The position numbers and the translations under genes are program-made. 8,418 nt of DNA from Planctomycetota bacterium (GTDB lineage Bacteria > Planctomycetota > Phycisphaerae > Sedimentisphaerales > Anaerohalosphaeraceae): contig DAOVVQ010000167.1 in assembly GCA_030637065.1 (NCBI GenBank), positions 1 through 8,418 on the forward strand, written 5' to 3'. Below, in pieces: positions 1-5,312 of the stretch. Below the pieces are notes generated by a model. The model worked only from the letters and a program-made list of their open reading frames with translations. It did not search any database and had not been told where the DNA came from. The number at the start of each line of letters is the position of its first letter. Positions within the stretch are counted from its first letter, which is position 1.

Positions 1-1
1 C

Positions 2-304
2 AAAGATATTCGTGACATAAAAGGGGACAGGCAATCCCACGGCAAAAGCATTGCAGAATACAGCGGCAAGAAATGGTTTCTAAGACTCGCCAGGTTCATA
101 GCTGTTGTCGCAGGCGTTGTCAGCATTCTTCCGTTTGTGCTTGGCTATTGTAAGCAAATCTATCTGGCAGCATCAATTATTGCAATTCTCTTAGCCGTTC
201 TTTCTACCCGGAAAGAACCTTCAATTGCGATTCGCTACATTTACCTGGAAGTGTTTCTGATTACTGCCGGTTCGGCTGTGGATTTGATGGTTTATGGTCC
301 TTGA
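2..304 (+). CDS. C-terminal part of an unidentified membrane protein (5' end outside window)
   Basis: An open frame enters from the left edge and ends at a TGA (302-304), giving 100 residues with no start codon in view. It begins with a charged, hydrophilic stretch (KDIRDIKGDRQSHGKS). Two adjacent hydrophobic helices follow at about residues 32-49 (FIAVVAGVVSILPFVLGY) and 53-68 (IYLAASIIAILLAVLS). After a short charged linker (TRKEPS) comes a third, weaker hydrophobic stretch at about 79-99. This is the pattern of an integral inner-membrane protein. I do not recognise the family and no catalytic motif is visible. Its last 44 bp overlap the 3' end of the convergent radical SAM gene. It could be the tail of a larger enzyme or transporter; the coding call is supported by continuous openness and the membrane-like composition. 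Confidence 0.6.
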   Translation, partial: KDIRDIKGDRQSHGKSIAEYSGKKWFLRLARFIAVVAGVVSILPFVLGYCKQIYLAASIIAILLAVLSTRKEPSIAIRYIYLEVFLITAGSAVDLMVYGP

Positions 305-1481
305 GTAATCCCTCAAAGACACCCGGCAGCCTGTCATCACGTTTATGAGCATGACATATCTTGACGCTTTTATCTTTGCAGATGGGAAATTCTAAAGTTG
401 CTTTAGAACTGATCTCATTACATATCTCTTTAGCAAAACAGCCGCATCTTGGCAAGTTGAACCATTCGCTCATTCTATCCCATATATCCGATAGAGGTTC
501 CTGGAGGAGGTTGCCCATGGATATTTGGGTCAGGTCACAAGGGCACACATTCCCAACTGCATCGATGAATAAATGATGATAACCCGCACCACAGCCGAAC
601 ATTTCGTCGGATTCCAGGTGAGCAAAGCTGGCTATTGCCGGTCCCTTGCCCTTTCGGTTCCATTTTTTATGGAAGTCAGCCAGTTTCCTTGATTCTTCGG
701 GACTTAATATCTCGCATTGATCCTCACTGTATCTTCCGGTAGGAACCGGTTCAAGTATCCGGAACTCATGTACACCAAGCCTGGTGGCCAATTCCGCCAT
801 TCTTTCGATCTGACCGTCCCTGATCTTCTTCCTGGTTCCAACCGTCGAAATAGCCGTATAAAGACCGGCATTAAGAGACAATTCTGCTGCGTTGATGCCT
901 TCATCATAAGAGCCATGTGCGCCTCTGATTTCATCATGTTGTGATGAGTCATCCGATTCCAGACCGATGGTAAGACAATTCAACCCGGCATGTGACAGGT
1001 TGTCTGCAAGCTGGCTGTCTAATCGATATCCTGTTGAGAACATTATGCAATTGGTATCAGAGGTTGCTTCCACCAGCTTGACAATATCGTCTCGAACCAG
1101 AGGCTCTCCACCCGTAAAACCAATGGTTATGGTGCCGATGGCCTTGATCTGTTCGATGGCTTCGACGGCCTGTTCCGTATTCATATGGCCTGCAACGTGC
1201 CGGCCATAACTGCAGTGCGGACATTTATACGGGCACCGGTCCGTTACCGCAAAATAGGCCGAGAACGGAACTCGTCTTCGCTCGAACACTGCATCAAGGA
1301 ATATAGAGAACGCCTTTGACGGGTATGGAGGGAAAAACGTATTAACATATAACTGGCCTTTATGGTGCTGGGGATTTTCATGGCACAACATCCTGGCCAT
1401 ATAGCAAAGGTGCTTTACAGAAAGATGCCTAAAACATCTTGCAAATACAGGTGTTAGTTTGATCCAATCTATTACTCTCAT
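261..1481 (-). CDS. Radical SAM protein with SPASM-like C-terminal cysteine domain
   Basis: A 406-residue radical SAM enzyme. The [4Fe-4S]/SAM motif CxxxCxxC is CPYKCPHC, with C83, C87 and C90. It is followed by the GGEP-type SAM-binding motif (GFTGGEPLVRDD, residues 121-132) and a TIM-barrel core; TIGLES (171-176) fits a further core strand. The C-terminal third has a SPASM/twitch-like layout: C297 in FGCGAG, then GNVCPC (C313, C315), the sequence MGNLLQEPLSDIW, and further cysteines C346, C348, C354, C368 and C376. These could hold one or two auxiliary Fe-S clusters. SPASM enzymes typically modify peptides or proteins (RiPP maturation, sulfatase activation) or act in cofactor synthesis; the substrate here is unknown. 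The start ATG overlaps the stop of the upstream membrane-protein gene (ATGA, 1478-1481), so translation is probably coupled. The first 70 residues precede the usual core and may carry partner contacts. It lacks the usual context of an anaerobic sulfatase-maturating enzyme. Confidence 0.9.
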   Translation of the reverse strand: MRVIDWIKLTPVFARCFRHLSVKHLCYMARMLCHENPQHHKGQLYVNTFFPPYPSKAFSIFLDAVFERRRVPFSAYFAVTDRCPYKCPHCSYGRHVAGHMNTEQAVEAIEQIKAIGTITIGFTGGEPLVRDDIVKLVEATSDTNCIMFSTGYRLDSQLADNLSHAGLNCLTIGLESDDSSQHDEIRGAHGSYDEGINAAELSLNAGLYTAISTVGTRKKIRDGQIERMAELATRLGVHEFRILEPVPTGRYSEDQCEILSPEESRKLADFHKKWNRKGKGPAIASFAHLESDEMFGCGAGYHHLFIDAVGNVCPCDLTQISMGNLLQEPLSDIWDRMSEWFNLPRCGCFAKEICNEISSKATLEFPICKDKSVKICHAHKRDDRLPGVFEGLLKDHKPSNPQPNRQ

Positions 1482-1930
1482 CTTTTGTAAATACTTTTAA
1501 ATATCATACTGCTGATAAAACCAAGGAAAAGCCCTGCGATACCACCGAATATTGCACCCCAGATAAATGGTACTGCACTATTGCCTTTATGTATTATGAT
1601 CAAAACAGTATGCAGCAATGTAGAGCAAGCCACTCCTGCGATAATACCATATAGTGTCCCCTTCAAAGGGATTCTGCCAAGATCGTTCTCGACAAGGCTT
1701 ATTAGCTTACAGGTATACAATACGCCTACAAGCAGGCCGAAACCAACTCCAAGGACCGTACCAACCCAATCCGGATATTCAATTCCTGTGCTATAGTTAA
1801 ACAGTTCGGTTTCTGCAGCATATAGCGATTGACCCATAATAGCGAATAAACAGCCAATGCCAGCGGAAGCAATGCATAGTATTATCGTAAAGATCACATA
1901 CCTCTTTGAAATACACAATGTCATATCCAT
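1478..1930 (-). CDS. Hypothetical four-helix integral membrane protein, coupled to the radical SAM gene
   Basis: A 150-residue protein with four predicted membrane helices, at about residues 11-33, 55-79, 91-113 and 120-146. Helices 2 to 4 are rich in glycine (GVGFGLLVGV, GIIAGV, WGAIFGGIAGLFLGF), which suggests tight helix packing. A short acidic loop (AAETELFNYSTGIEYPD, about 38-54) separates helices 1 and 2, and the protein ends in a basic tail (KSIYKR). The start ATG is preceded by AGGAG at 1939-1943 on the minus strand, 8 nt away, a good ribosome binding site. M3 is a possible alternative start. Its stop codon overlaps the start of the radical SAM gene by the ATGA arrangement, so the two products are probably made in fixed ratio. 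I do not recognise the family. A membrane anchor, transporter subunit or partner for the radical SAM protein is inference only. Confidence 0.8.
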   Translation of the reverse strand: MDMTLCISKRYVIFTIILCIASAGIGCLFAIMGQSLYAAETELFNYSTGIEYPDWVGTVLGVGFGLLVGVLYTCKLISLVENDLGRIPLKGTLYGIIAGVACSTLLHTVLIIIHKGNSAVPFIWGAIFGGIAGLFLGFISSMIFKSIYKR

Positions 1931-2195
1931 ATCATTTACTCCTGATCTTCGCTAACAATAGAATTTTGTTGGCAATAGAAATTTTTAACAATTGCCCCGG
2001 AAATAGCTCCCAGTACCGCACCGGCGGGTTACTTCCGTAAGACCTGCATACAATACAATATTTTGCGAATTTCTGCTACAAAAACTTTGCTGGGGCGGGT
2101 ATAGTTAAGTTCAGTGGTTAACAGAGGATAGCATTTGTGGGTATATTTCGGGGCTGGGCTGGCGAGCAGGTTCGGGTTGTTATGGGGAAAAGAGT
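1931..2195. other. Divergent intergenic region and probable composition junction
   Basis: The 265 bp between the minus-strand pair and the glycosyltransferase should hold outward-facing promoters for both. On the plus strand TATAGT (2100-2105) is a fair -10 box but has no convincing -35 box at 16-18 bp. On the minus strand there are TATTGT/TTGTAT-like hexamers around 2047-2062, also without a clear partner. A GGCAAT/ATTGCC inverted repeat (1971-1976 and 1991-1996) falls inside the remnant gene. No terminator or RNA gene was seen. The change from AT-richer to GC-richer sequence happens here. Confidence 0.4.
1936..2028 (-). pseudogene. Start-less C-terminal remnant of a membrane-like gene upstream of the coupled pair
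   Basis: Reading the minus strand, 30 sense codons and a TAA (1936-1938) lie between an in-frame TAA at 2029-2031 and the membrane-protein gene. The translation starts PAGAVLGAISGAIVKNFY and ends NSIVSEDQE: a small-residue/glycine-rich hydrophobic helix, then a polar tail, like the end of a membrane protein. No ATG, GTG or TTG occurs in the stretch, so it cannot be an intact gene. Its stop lies 5 nt before the next start codon, and the AGGAG for the next gene (1939-1943) is inside its last codons. That is the geometry of a normal operon junction. The simplest explanation is a gene that lost its 5' part at about 2029. Chance openness over 93 nt is a real alternative. Confidence 0.4.
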
Positions 2196-3206
2196 ATGCA
2201 GGGCGAGAATTCGCAGAATAATAAGAAGACATTGCTCGTGTTTAATTGTCACGAGTCGTGGGTCTATCAGCTTGGCTCTTTGGGGTACGATCTGGATATC
2301 GTTGTCGGTCTGGTGGGCAGGCACAAACTTGCATGGGACGAGCAGATACGGCCTTTGCCCGCGAATTCCAGGCTCGTTACGTTGTCCGAGGCCCGAAGCT
2401 CTTCGACTTGCTACTACTGCATCATTACTCACAATATCATCGATCTGCTCGATATCAAACGCCGGCCCGAGCCGAGGCTCAATGTCCTTCACCTGCCGAT
2501 AGAGGCTCGCATAATCGAGGATAAATCCGATATCGCCCCGGAAGATATGAAAGGCAAACTCCGCCAGTACATCGAGTTGATCTGTGGCCGTGTGTCCTCG
2601 GGCGCGTTGTTCAAGGGCAAGTCGTGGGGCTTTACCGATGACATTGTCGTATTCGGCAGCGATGTCGGCGACTATCCGGCCTATTCGGGCGAGATAGCGT
2701 CGGGGCTGAGGATATGCAACTACATTGGTATCCGAAAGCAGTTCCTGCTGTGGCAGTTGCACGAGCAGGCCTTTGCGGGTCTGCCGGTTCGCATCGTCGG
2801 TTACAATCCGGGTATGGAGGGCGTTGGGCCGTCGAAGAATTGGGACGATCTTAAGCGGCTGATGAGGTCGCACCGGTTTTATATTCATACCGCCAACCCT
2901 GATCTTGAAGACGGCTATAATATGGCGACCATCGAGGCGATGTCAGCGGGTATGCCGGTGATAGGCAACGAGCACCCCGGTTCGCCGGTCCGGCACGGGG
3001 TAAGCGGCTTTCTGAGCAACGACCCGAAGCAGCTCGGCGATTATGCCCGGATGCTGCTTGCGGACAGGGAACTTGCGGTTAAGATGGGCGCTGAGGCCAG
3101 GAGGACGGTTCTCGAGCAGTTCTCGATGGACAAATTCAGGGCAGCGTTTTTGCAGTCCATTGAAACGGCAAGGGCTAAGGCGCAGAGCCGGACGGCAAAA
3201 TTGTGA
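2196..3206 (+). CDS. GT4-type (GT-B fold) glycosyltransferase
   Basis: A 336-residue retaining glycosyltransferase of the GT4 type, which transfers a sugar from a nucleotide-sugar donor, most likely to a cell-surface glycan or lipid. The N-terminal acceptor-domain strand is TLLVFNCHESW (residues 12-22). The C-terminal donor-domain signature is at about 228-256: FYIHTANPD, then EDGYNMATIEAMSAGMPVI. The usual E-x7-E pair appears as D239-x7-E247, so the first acidic residue is Asp rather than Glu (E238 is immediately before it). A GVSGFL segment (268-273) matches the nucleotide-binding loop typical of the family. The length is slightly short for the family, but both lobes are represented. No signal peptide or membrane helix is seen, so it is probably cytoplasmic and membrane-associated at most. 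The start is the ATG at 2196, with a weak GGGGA (2184-2188) upstream. The frame stays open upstream of this ATG but holds no ATG, GTG or TTG as far as I read it (to about 2118). Donor and acceptor cannot be assigned. Confidence 0.85.
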   Translation: MQGENSQNNKKTLLVFNCHESWVYQLGSLGYDLDIVVGLVGRHKLAWDEQIRPLPANSRLVTLSEARSSSTCYYCIITHNIIDLLDIKRRPEPRLNVLHLPIEARIIEDKSDIAPEDMKGKLRQYIELICGRVSSGALFKGKSWGFTDDIVVFGSDVGDYPAYSGEIASGLRICNYIGIRKQFLLWQLHEQAFAGLPVRIVGYNPGMEGVGPSKNWDDLKRLMRSHRFYIHTANPDLEDGYNMATIEAMSAGMPVIGNEHPGSPVRHGVSGFLSNDPKQLGDYARMLLADRELAVKMGAEARRTVLEQFSMDKFRAAFLQSIETARAKAQSRTAKL

Positions 3207-3219
3207 ATGGAAGCTAAAC

Positions 3220-3241
3220 AGCGTGGGTTAAGGCCCGCGCT
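3220..3241. repeat. Short GC-rich hairpin between glycosyltransferase and TIM-barrel genes
   Basis: AGCGTGGG (3220-3227) and CCCGCGCT (3234-3241) pair over 8 bp with one G-U, closed by a TTAAGG loop. There is no U-run after the stem, so it is not a classic intrinsic terminator. It may be a small interspersed palindromic repeat or an mRNA processing/stability element between two genes that could be co-transcribed. Confidence 0.45.
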
Positions 3242-3261
3242 ACGGACTAAGTAATTGTTAC

Positions 3262-3267
3262 AGGAGG
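3262..3267 (+). promoter_or_regulatory. Strong Shine-Dalgarno of the TIM-barrel gene
   Basis: AGGAGG sits 6 nt before the ATG at 3274, the strongest ribosome binding site in the window. It confirms that the Tat signal is part of the protein. Confidence 0.85.
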
Positions 3268-3273
3268 AACAAG

Positions 3274-4137
3274 ATGAGTACAGGTAATCTTAACAGACGA
3301 GACGTGTTGCGTGGCGCCTCCCTTATGGCAGCCGCTGCTGTTACGGGGCCGAACCTGGCTGGGGCGGAGTCGAAACTCAAATGTATGGTGACGAAAGGGC
3401 GTATCAAGCAATCGGCCAGCAAGTGGTGCTATAGGAAGATCCCTCTGGACGAACTCTGTGTCGCGGGGGTTAAATTAGGTCTCAAAGGCATTGACCTGCT
3501 GGGACCCGGAGATTTTCCCACGCTGAAGAAACACGGATTGGTCTGCACCATGACCTCCGGCGGACGAGATTTTAACGACAAATCCAAGCATGACGAGGCT
3601 GTTGCCAAGATTCACCAGTCCATAGAGGCAAACGCCGAATATGGTTTTCCCAATGTGATCGCCATGGCCGGTAAAAGGGATACTATCTCCGACGACGTAG
3701 GTTTGGAGAATGCTGTCATCGGCCTAAAACGTGTTGCCGGTTTGGCGGAAAAGAAGAATGTGACGGTCTGTATGGAATACCTTAACAGTAAGGTCAATCA
3801 CAAGGGGTATATGTTCGATAACATGGCCTGGGGTGTCGAGGTCTGCAAGAGAGTGGGCTCACCCAATGTTAAAATACTCTACGACATCTACCATGCCCAA
3901 ATTATGGAAGGTGATATCATTCGAACCATTCAAACTTATAAGGATTACATCGGACACTACCATACCGGCGGCAATCCCGGGCGCAATGAGATCGATGACA
4001 CCCAGGAATTGTATTATCCGGCCATTATGCGAGCAGTTGTTGAAAGCGGCTTTGAGGGTTATGTGGCGCATGAATTTAAGCCTATACGCGATCCCCTGAC
4101 ATCACTTGCTCAGGCTATAAAGATATGTGACGTCTAA
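3274..4137 (+). CDS. Tat-exported hydroxypyruvate isomerase-like sugar isomerase/epimerase (AP endonuclease 2 TIM-barrel family)
   Basis: A 287-residue TIM-barrel protein with a twin-arginine signal: NRRDVLRGASL (residues 7-17), a hydrophobic Ala-rich stretch, and a probable cleavage site after LAGA (A31). Export by Tat fits a protein folded with a metal before transport. The mature part resembles hydroxypyruvate isomerase (Hyi) and related xylose-isomerase-like proteins. The metal and active-site pattern is visible: E168 (VCMEYL), D204 and H207 (YDIYHAQIMEGD), H228/H230 (IGHYHTGGNPGRNE) and E267 (HEFKP). The NPGR segment is especially Hyi-like. Known Hyi enzymes interconvert hydroxypyruvate and tartronate semialdehyde in the cytoplasm. 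Planctomycetes carry many exported relatives, so the true substrate is probably another keto-sugar or polyol. The start is fixed by a perfect AGGAGG (3262-3267) 6 nt before ATG. The gene lies 67 bp after the glycosyltransferase. Confidence 0.88.
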   Translation: MSTGNLNRRDVLRGASLMAAAAVTGPNLAGAESKLKCMVTKGRIKQSASKWCYRKIPLDELCVAGVKLGLKGIDLLGPGDFPTLKKHGLVCTMTSGGRDFNDKSKHDEAVAKIHQSIEANAEYGFPNVIAMAGKRDTISDDVGLENAVIGLKRVAGLAEKKNVTVCMEYLNSKVNHKGYMFDNMAWGVEVCKRVGSPNVKILYDIYHAQIMEGDIIRTIQTYKDYIGHYHTGGNPGRNEIDDTQELYYPAIMRAVVESGFEGYVAHEFKPIRDPLTSLAQAIKICDV

Positions 4138-4176
4138 ACGAGATGTATAATCCGGTAAAGAAAAGAAAAACAGATC

Positions 4177-4278
4177 ATGAAAAAGCGAGTCAGGCCTGAG
4201 AAAAACGAGTATATTGTGCTGACAAACACTCCTGTACAGAAAGACTCTGGAAATGAATTTGTCTCTAATAAAGATTAA
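4177..4278 (+). CDS. Possible 33-residue small protein of unknown function
   Basis: An ATG at 4177 opens a 33-codon frame ending in TAA (4276-4278). The peptide begins MKKRVRPEKNEYIVLTNTP and ends in NKD; it is charged and hydrophilic, with no membrane helix or signal. It occupies most of the 154-bp gap between the TIM-barrel gene and the M48 protease gene, and its stop is 13 nt before the protease ATG. Upstream there is only a purine-rich AAAGAAAAGAAAAA tract rather than a clear Shine-Dalgarno. It may be a leader peptide coupled to the protease, a degraded gene end, or chance. I do not recognise it. Confidence 0.25.
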   Translation: MKKRVRPEKNEYIVLTNTPVQKDSGNEFVSNKD

Positions 4279-4291
4279 AAAGGTTTAGGGA

Positions 4292-5023
4292 ATGGGTGGA
4301 TTATTTTATAGGTTGGGTAAGATGGCTGGTCCTAAGATCCGTAAGGGCAAATGGCTCTGGCAGTCGGTTACGGGTACTCAGGAGGAGGCTATACGGGCGG
4401 AGTTCGAGGTTGGATGCGATCTGGCTGCGGAGATTCGGCTTCAGGTCTCCGCGGATCCGGACAGCGGTAACAGGCAGTTGGTCGACGAGATCGGCACGAA
4501 GCTCACCGGGCATCTGAGCAATAAGCTTCGCCGGTTTACGTTTGAAACTTTTCAGGCGCCCGAGCCCAATGCCTTTGCATTGCCGGGCGGGTTTATTTTC
4601 GTGACTGTGCCGCTTTTGGAGTTGTGCAACCGCGATCGCGACGAGATCGCCTTTGTGCTCGCCCATGAGATGGCCCACGTGATAAAGGGTCACGCGATGG
4701 AGCGGATCGTCAGTGATTCGGCGATCAATATCGCATCGAAGGCCTCTGTTGTCCGCGGGCCGCTGTCGCAGTGGGTTCGCAGGGTTGGCATTCAATTTCT
4801 CGAGAGCACCTATTCGCAGGACCGCGAGCTGGATGCCGATTCGCTTGGCGCCCAGTTGATCGATGCCAGCGGATACGACCGCAGTGCGCCCGAGCGGCTT
4901 TTGGGTCGTCTGGCGAAACTTGCCGAAAACTCCGGGCCCGAGCATCCCATTGGCAAGTATTTCTCCTCGCATCCGTCCGCCAATGTCCGCATCAACACCG
5001 TAAACCGCCTCCTTCGTCCCTGA
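4292..5023 (+). CDS. M48-family zinc metalloprotease, soluble form
   Basis: A 243-residue peptidase M48-like protein. The zinc motif HExxH is HEMAH (H125, E126, H129) within FVLAHEMAHVIKGH. The downstream third ligand is probably E179 in SQDRELDAD, the family's ExxxD helix. An upstream EPNAFALPGGFIFV segment (about 91-104) matches the substrate-groove strand of the OMA1/BepA/LoiP group, and SSHPSANVRI (225-234) is the usual C-terminal SHP motif. Relatives do proteolytic quality control of envelope or membrane proteins. Unlike most bacterial relatives, this one shows no signal peptide, lipobox, membrane helix or TPR tail, so its location is uncertain: cytoplasmic, or membrane-associated through the basic N-terminus (YRLGKMAGPKIRKGK). 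The ATG at 4292 has an AAGG-type ribosome site about 8 nt upstream (near 4280-4283); M11 at 4322 is an alternative start. Confidence 0.87.
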   Translation: MGGLFYRLGKMAGPKIRKGKWLWQSVTGTQEEAIRAEFEVGCDLAAEIRLQVSADPDSGNRQLVDEIGTKLTGHLSNKLRRFTFETFQAPEPNAFALPGGFIFVTVPLLELCNRDRDEIAFVLAHEMAHVIKGHAMERIVSDSAINIASKASVVRGPLSQWVRRVGIQFLESTYSQDRELDADSLGAQLIDASGYDRSAPERLLGRLAKLAENSGPEHPIGKYFSSHPSANVRINTVNRLLRP

Positions 5024-5040
5024 CACGGGAGAATTAAATG

Positions 5041-5077
5041 TACCGGACACTATTGGGTGGATTAAAGGTGCCCGGTA
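5041..5077. repeat. Imperfect inverted repeat, REP-like, after the M48 gene
   Basis: TACCGGACAC (5041-5050) and GTGCCCGGTA (5068-5077) form a 10-bp stem with one A-C mismatch and a 17-nt loop. It begins 17 bp after the protease stop codon. The sequence after it (GCAATTTTCAATC) is not a proper U-run, so it is a poor intrinsic terminator. The shape recalls REP/BIME-type elements mobilised by REP-associated tyrosine transposases; that link is inference. Confidence 0.5.
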
Positions 5078-5123
5078 GCAATTTTCAATCTTCCTCACAC
5101 AAAAAAACCGCACAGCAACGTAG

Positions 5124-5141
5124 GGTGCGAAATTTCACACC
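5124..5141. promoter_or_regulatory. 18-bp near-perfect palindrome upstream of the sulfatase (operator or repeat)
   Basis: The sequence at 5124-5141 (GGTGCGAAATTTCACACC) pairs with itself at 8 of 9 positions; only the C/A pair at the fifth position fails. Centred about 180 bp before the sulfatase start, it could be a dimeric regulator site. The whole gap is full of palindromes, so a repeat-element origin is equally likely. Confidence 0.3.
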
Positions 5142-5144
5142 AAT

Positions 5145-5188
5145 ATACTGGATATTGAGCAAAGCGAAATCCCGATTTATCGGGACTG
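5145..5188. repeat. 44-bp direct repeat, copy 1, with internal hairpin
   Basis: This copy matches the sequence at 5204-5247 with 7 differences over 44 bp, at a 59-bp offset. It contains TCCCGAT-TT-ATCGGGA (5170-5185), a perfect 7-bp inverted repeat. The differences from copy 2 lie outside the stem arms. Confidence 0.7.
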
Positions 5189-5203
5189 GATACTGTCTGC
5201 TGA

Positions 5204-5247
5204 ATGCTGTATATTGAGCGCAGTGAAATCCCGATCCATCGGGACTG
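5204..5247. repeat. 44-bp direct repeat, copy 2, with internal hairpin
   Basis: Second copy of the unit at 5145-5188. The perfect TCCCGAT/ATCGGGA stem (5229-5244) is kept, while the two spacer bases change from TT to CC. It ends 65 bp before the sulfatase ATG and so probably lies in that gene's leader or promoter region. Confidence 0.7.
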
Positions 5248-5300
5248 CAAAAGCAATGAACTCGGCCCAGCCGGGTCTTGAATCGACTCGCTGGCACTGA

Positions 5301-5306
5301 AAGGAG
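5301..5306 (+). promoter_or_regulatory. Shine-Dalgarno of the sulfatase
   Basis: AAGGAG lies 6 nt before the ATG at 5313. It fixes the start just ahead of the twin-arginine signal. Confidence 0.8.
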
Positions 5307-5312
5307 CGGTAC

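Noticed and set aside
261..1481. Radical SAM protein as the maturase of the nearby sulfatase
   Set aside because: It lies about 3.8 kb away on the opposite strand, is coupled to an unrelated membrane protein, and differs in composition; no sequence feature seen by eye is specific for sulfatase maturation.
2029..2232. 67-codon minus-strand frame between the clusters
   Set aside because: It overlaps the start of the glycosyltransferase, has no clear ribosome site or motif, and ends just before the remnant in the same frame. A read-through link with the remnant is possible but unsupported.
2118..2888. 256-codon minus-strand frame opposite the glycosyltransferase
   Set aside because: It is antisense to a well-supported GT4 gene, shows no family motif, and is explained by codon bias of the real gene.
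5041..5090. Intrinsic terminator for the M48 gene
   Set aside because: The stem is imperfect with a 17-nt loop, and the following bases are not a U-run.
4301..5113. 270-codon minus-strand frame opposite the M48 protease
   Set aside because: It is a shadow of the protease gene, with low-complexity basic composition and no motif.
5145..5247. CRISPR array
   Set aside because: There are only two diverged repeats, separated by 15 bp, and no cas genes; the internal palindromes fit a REP-like element.
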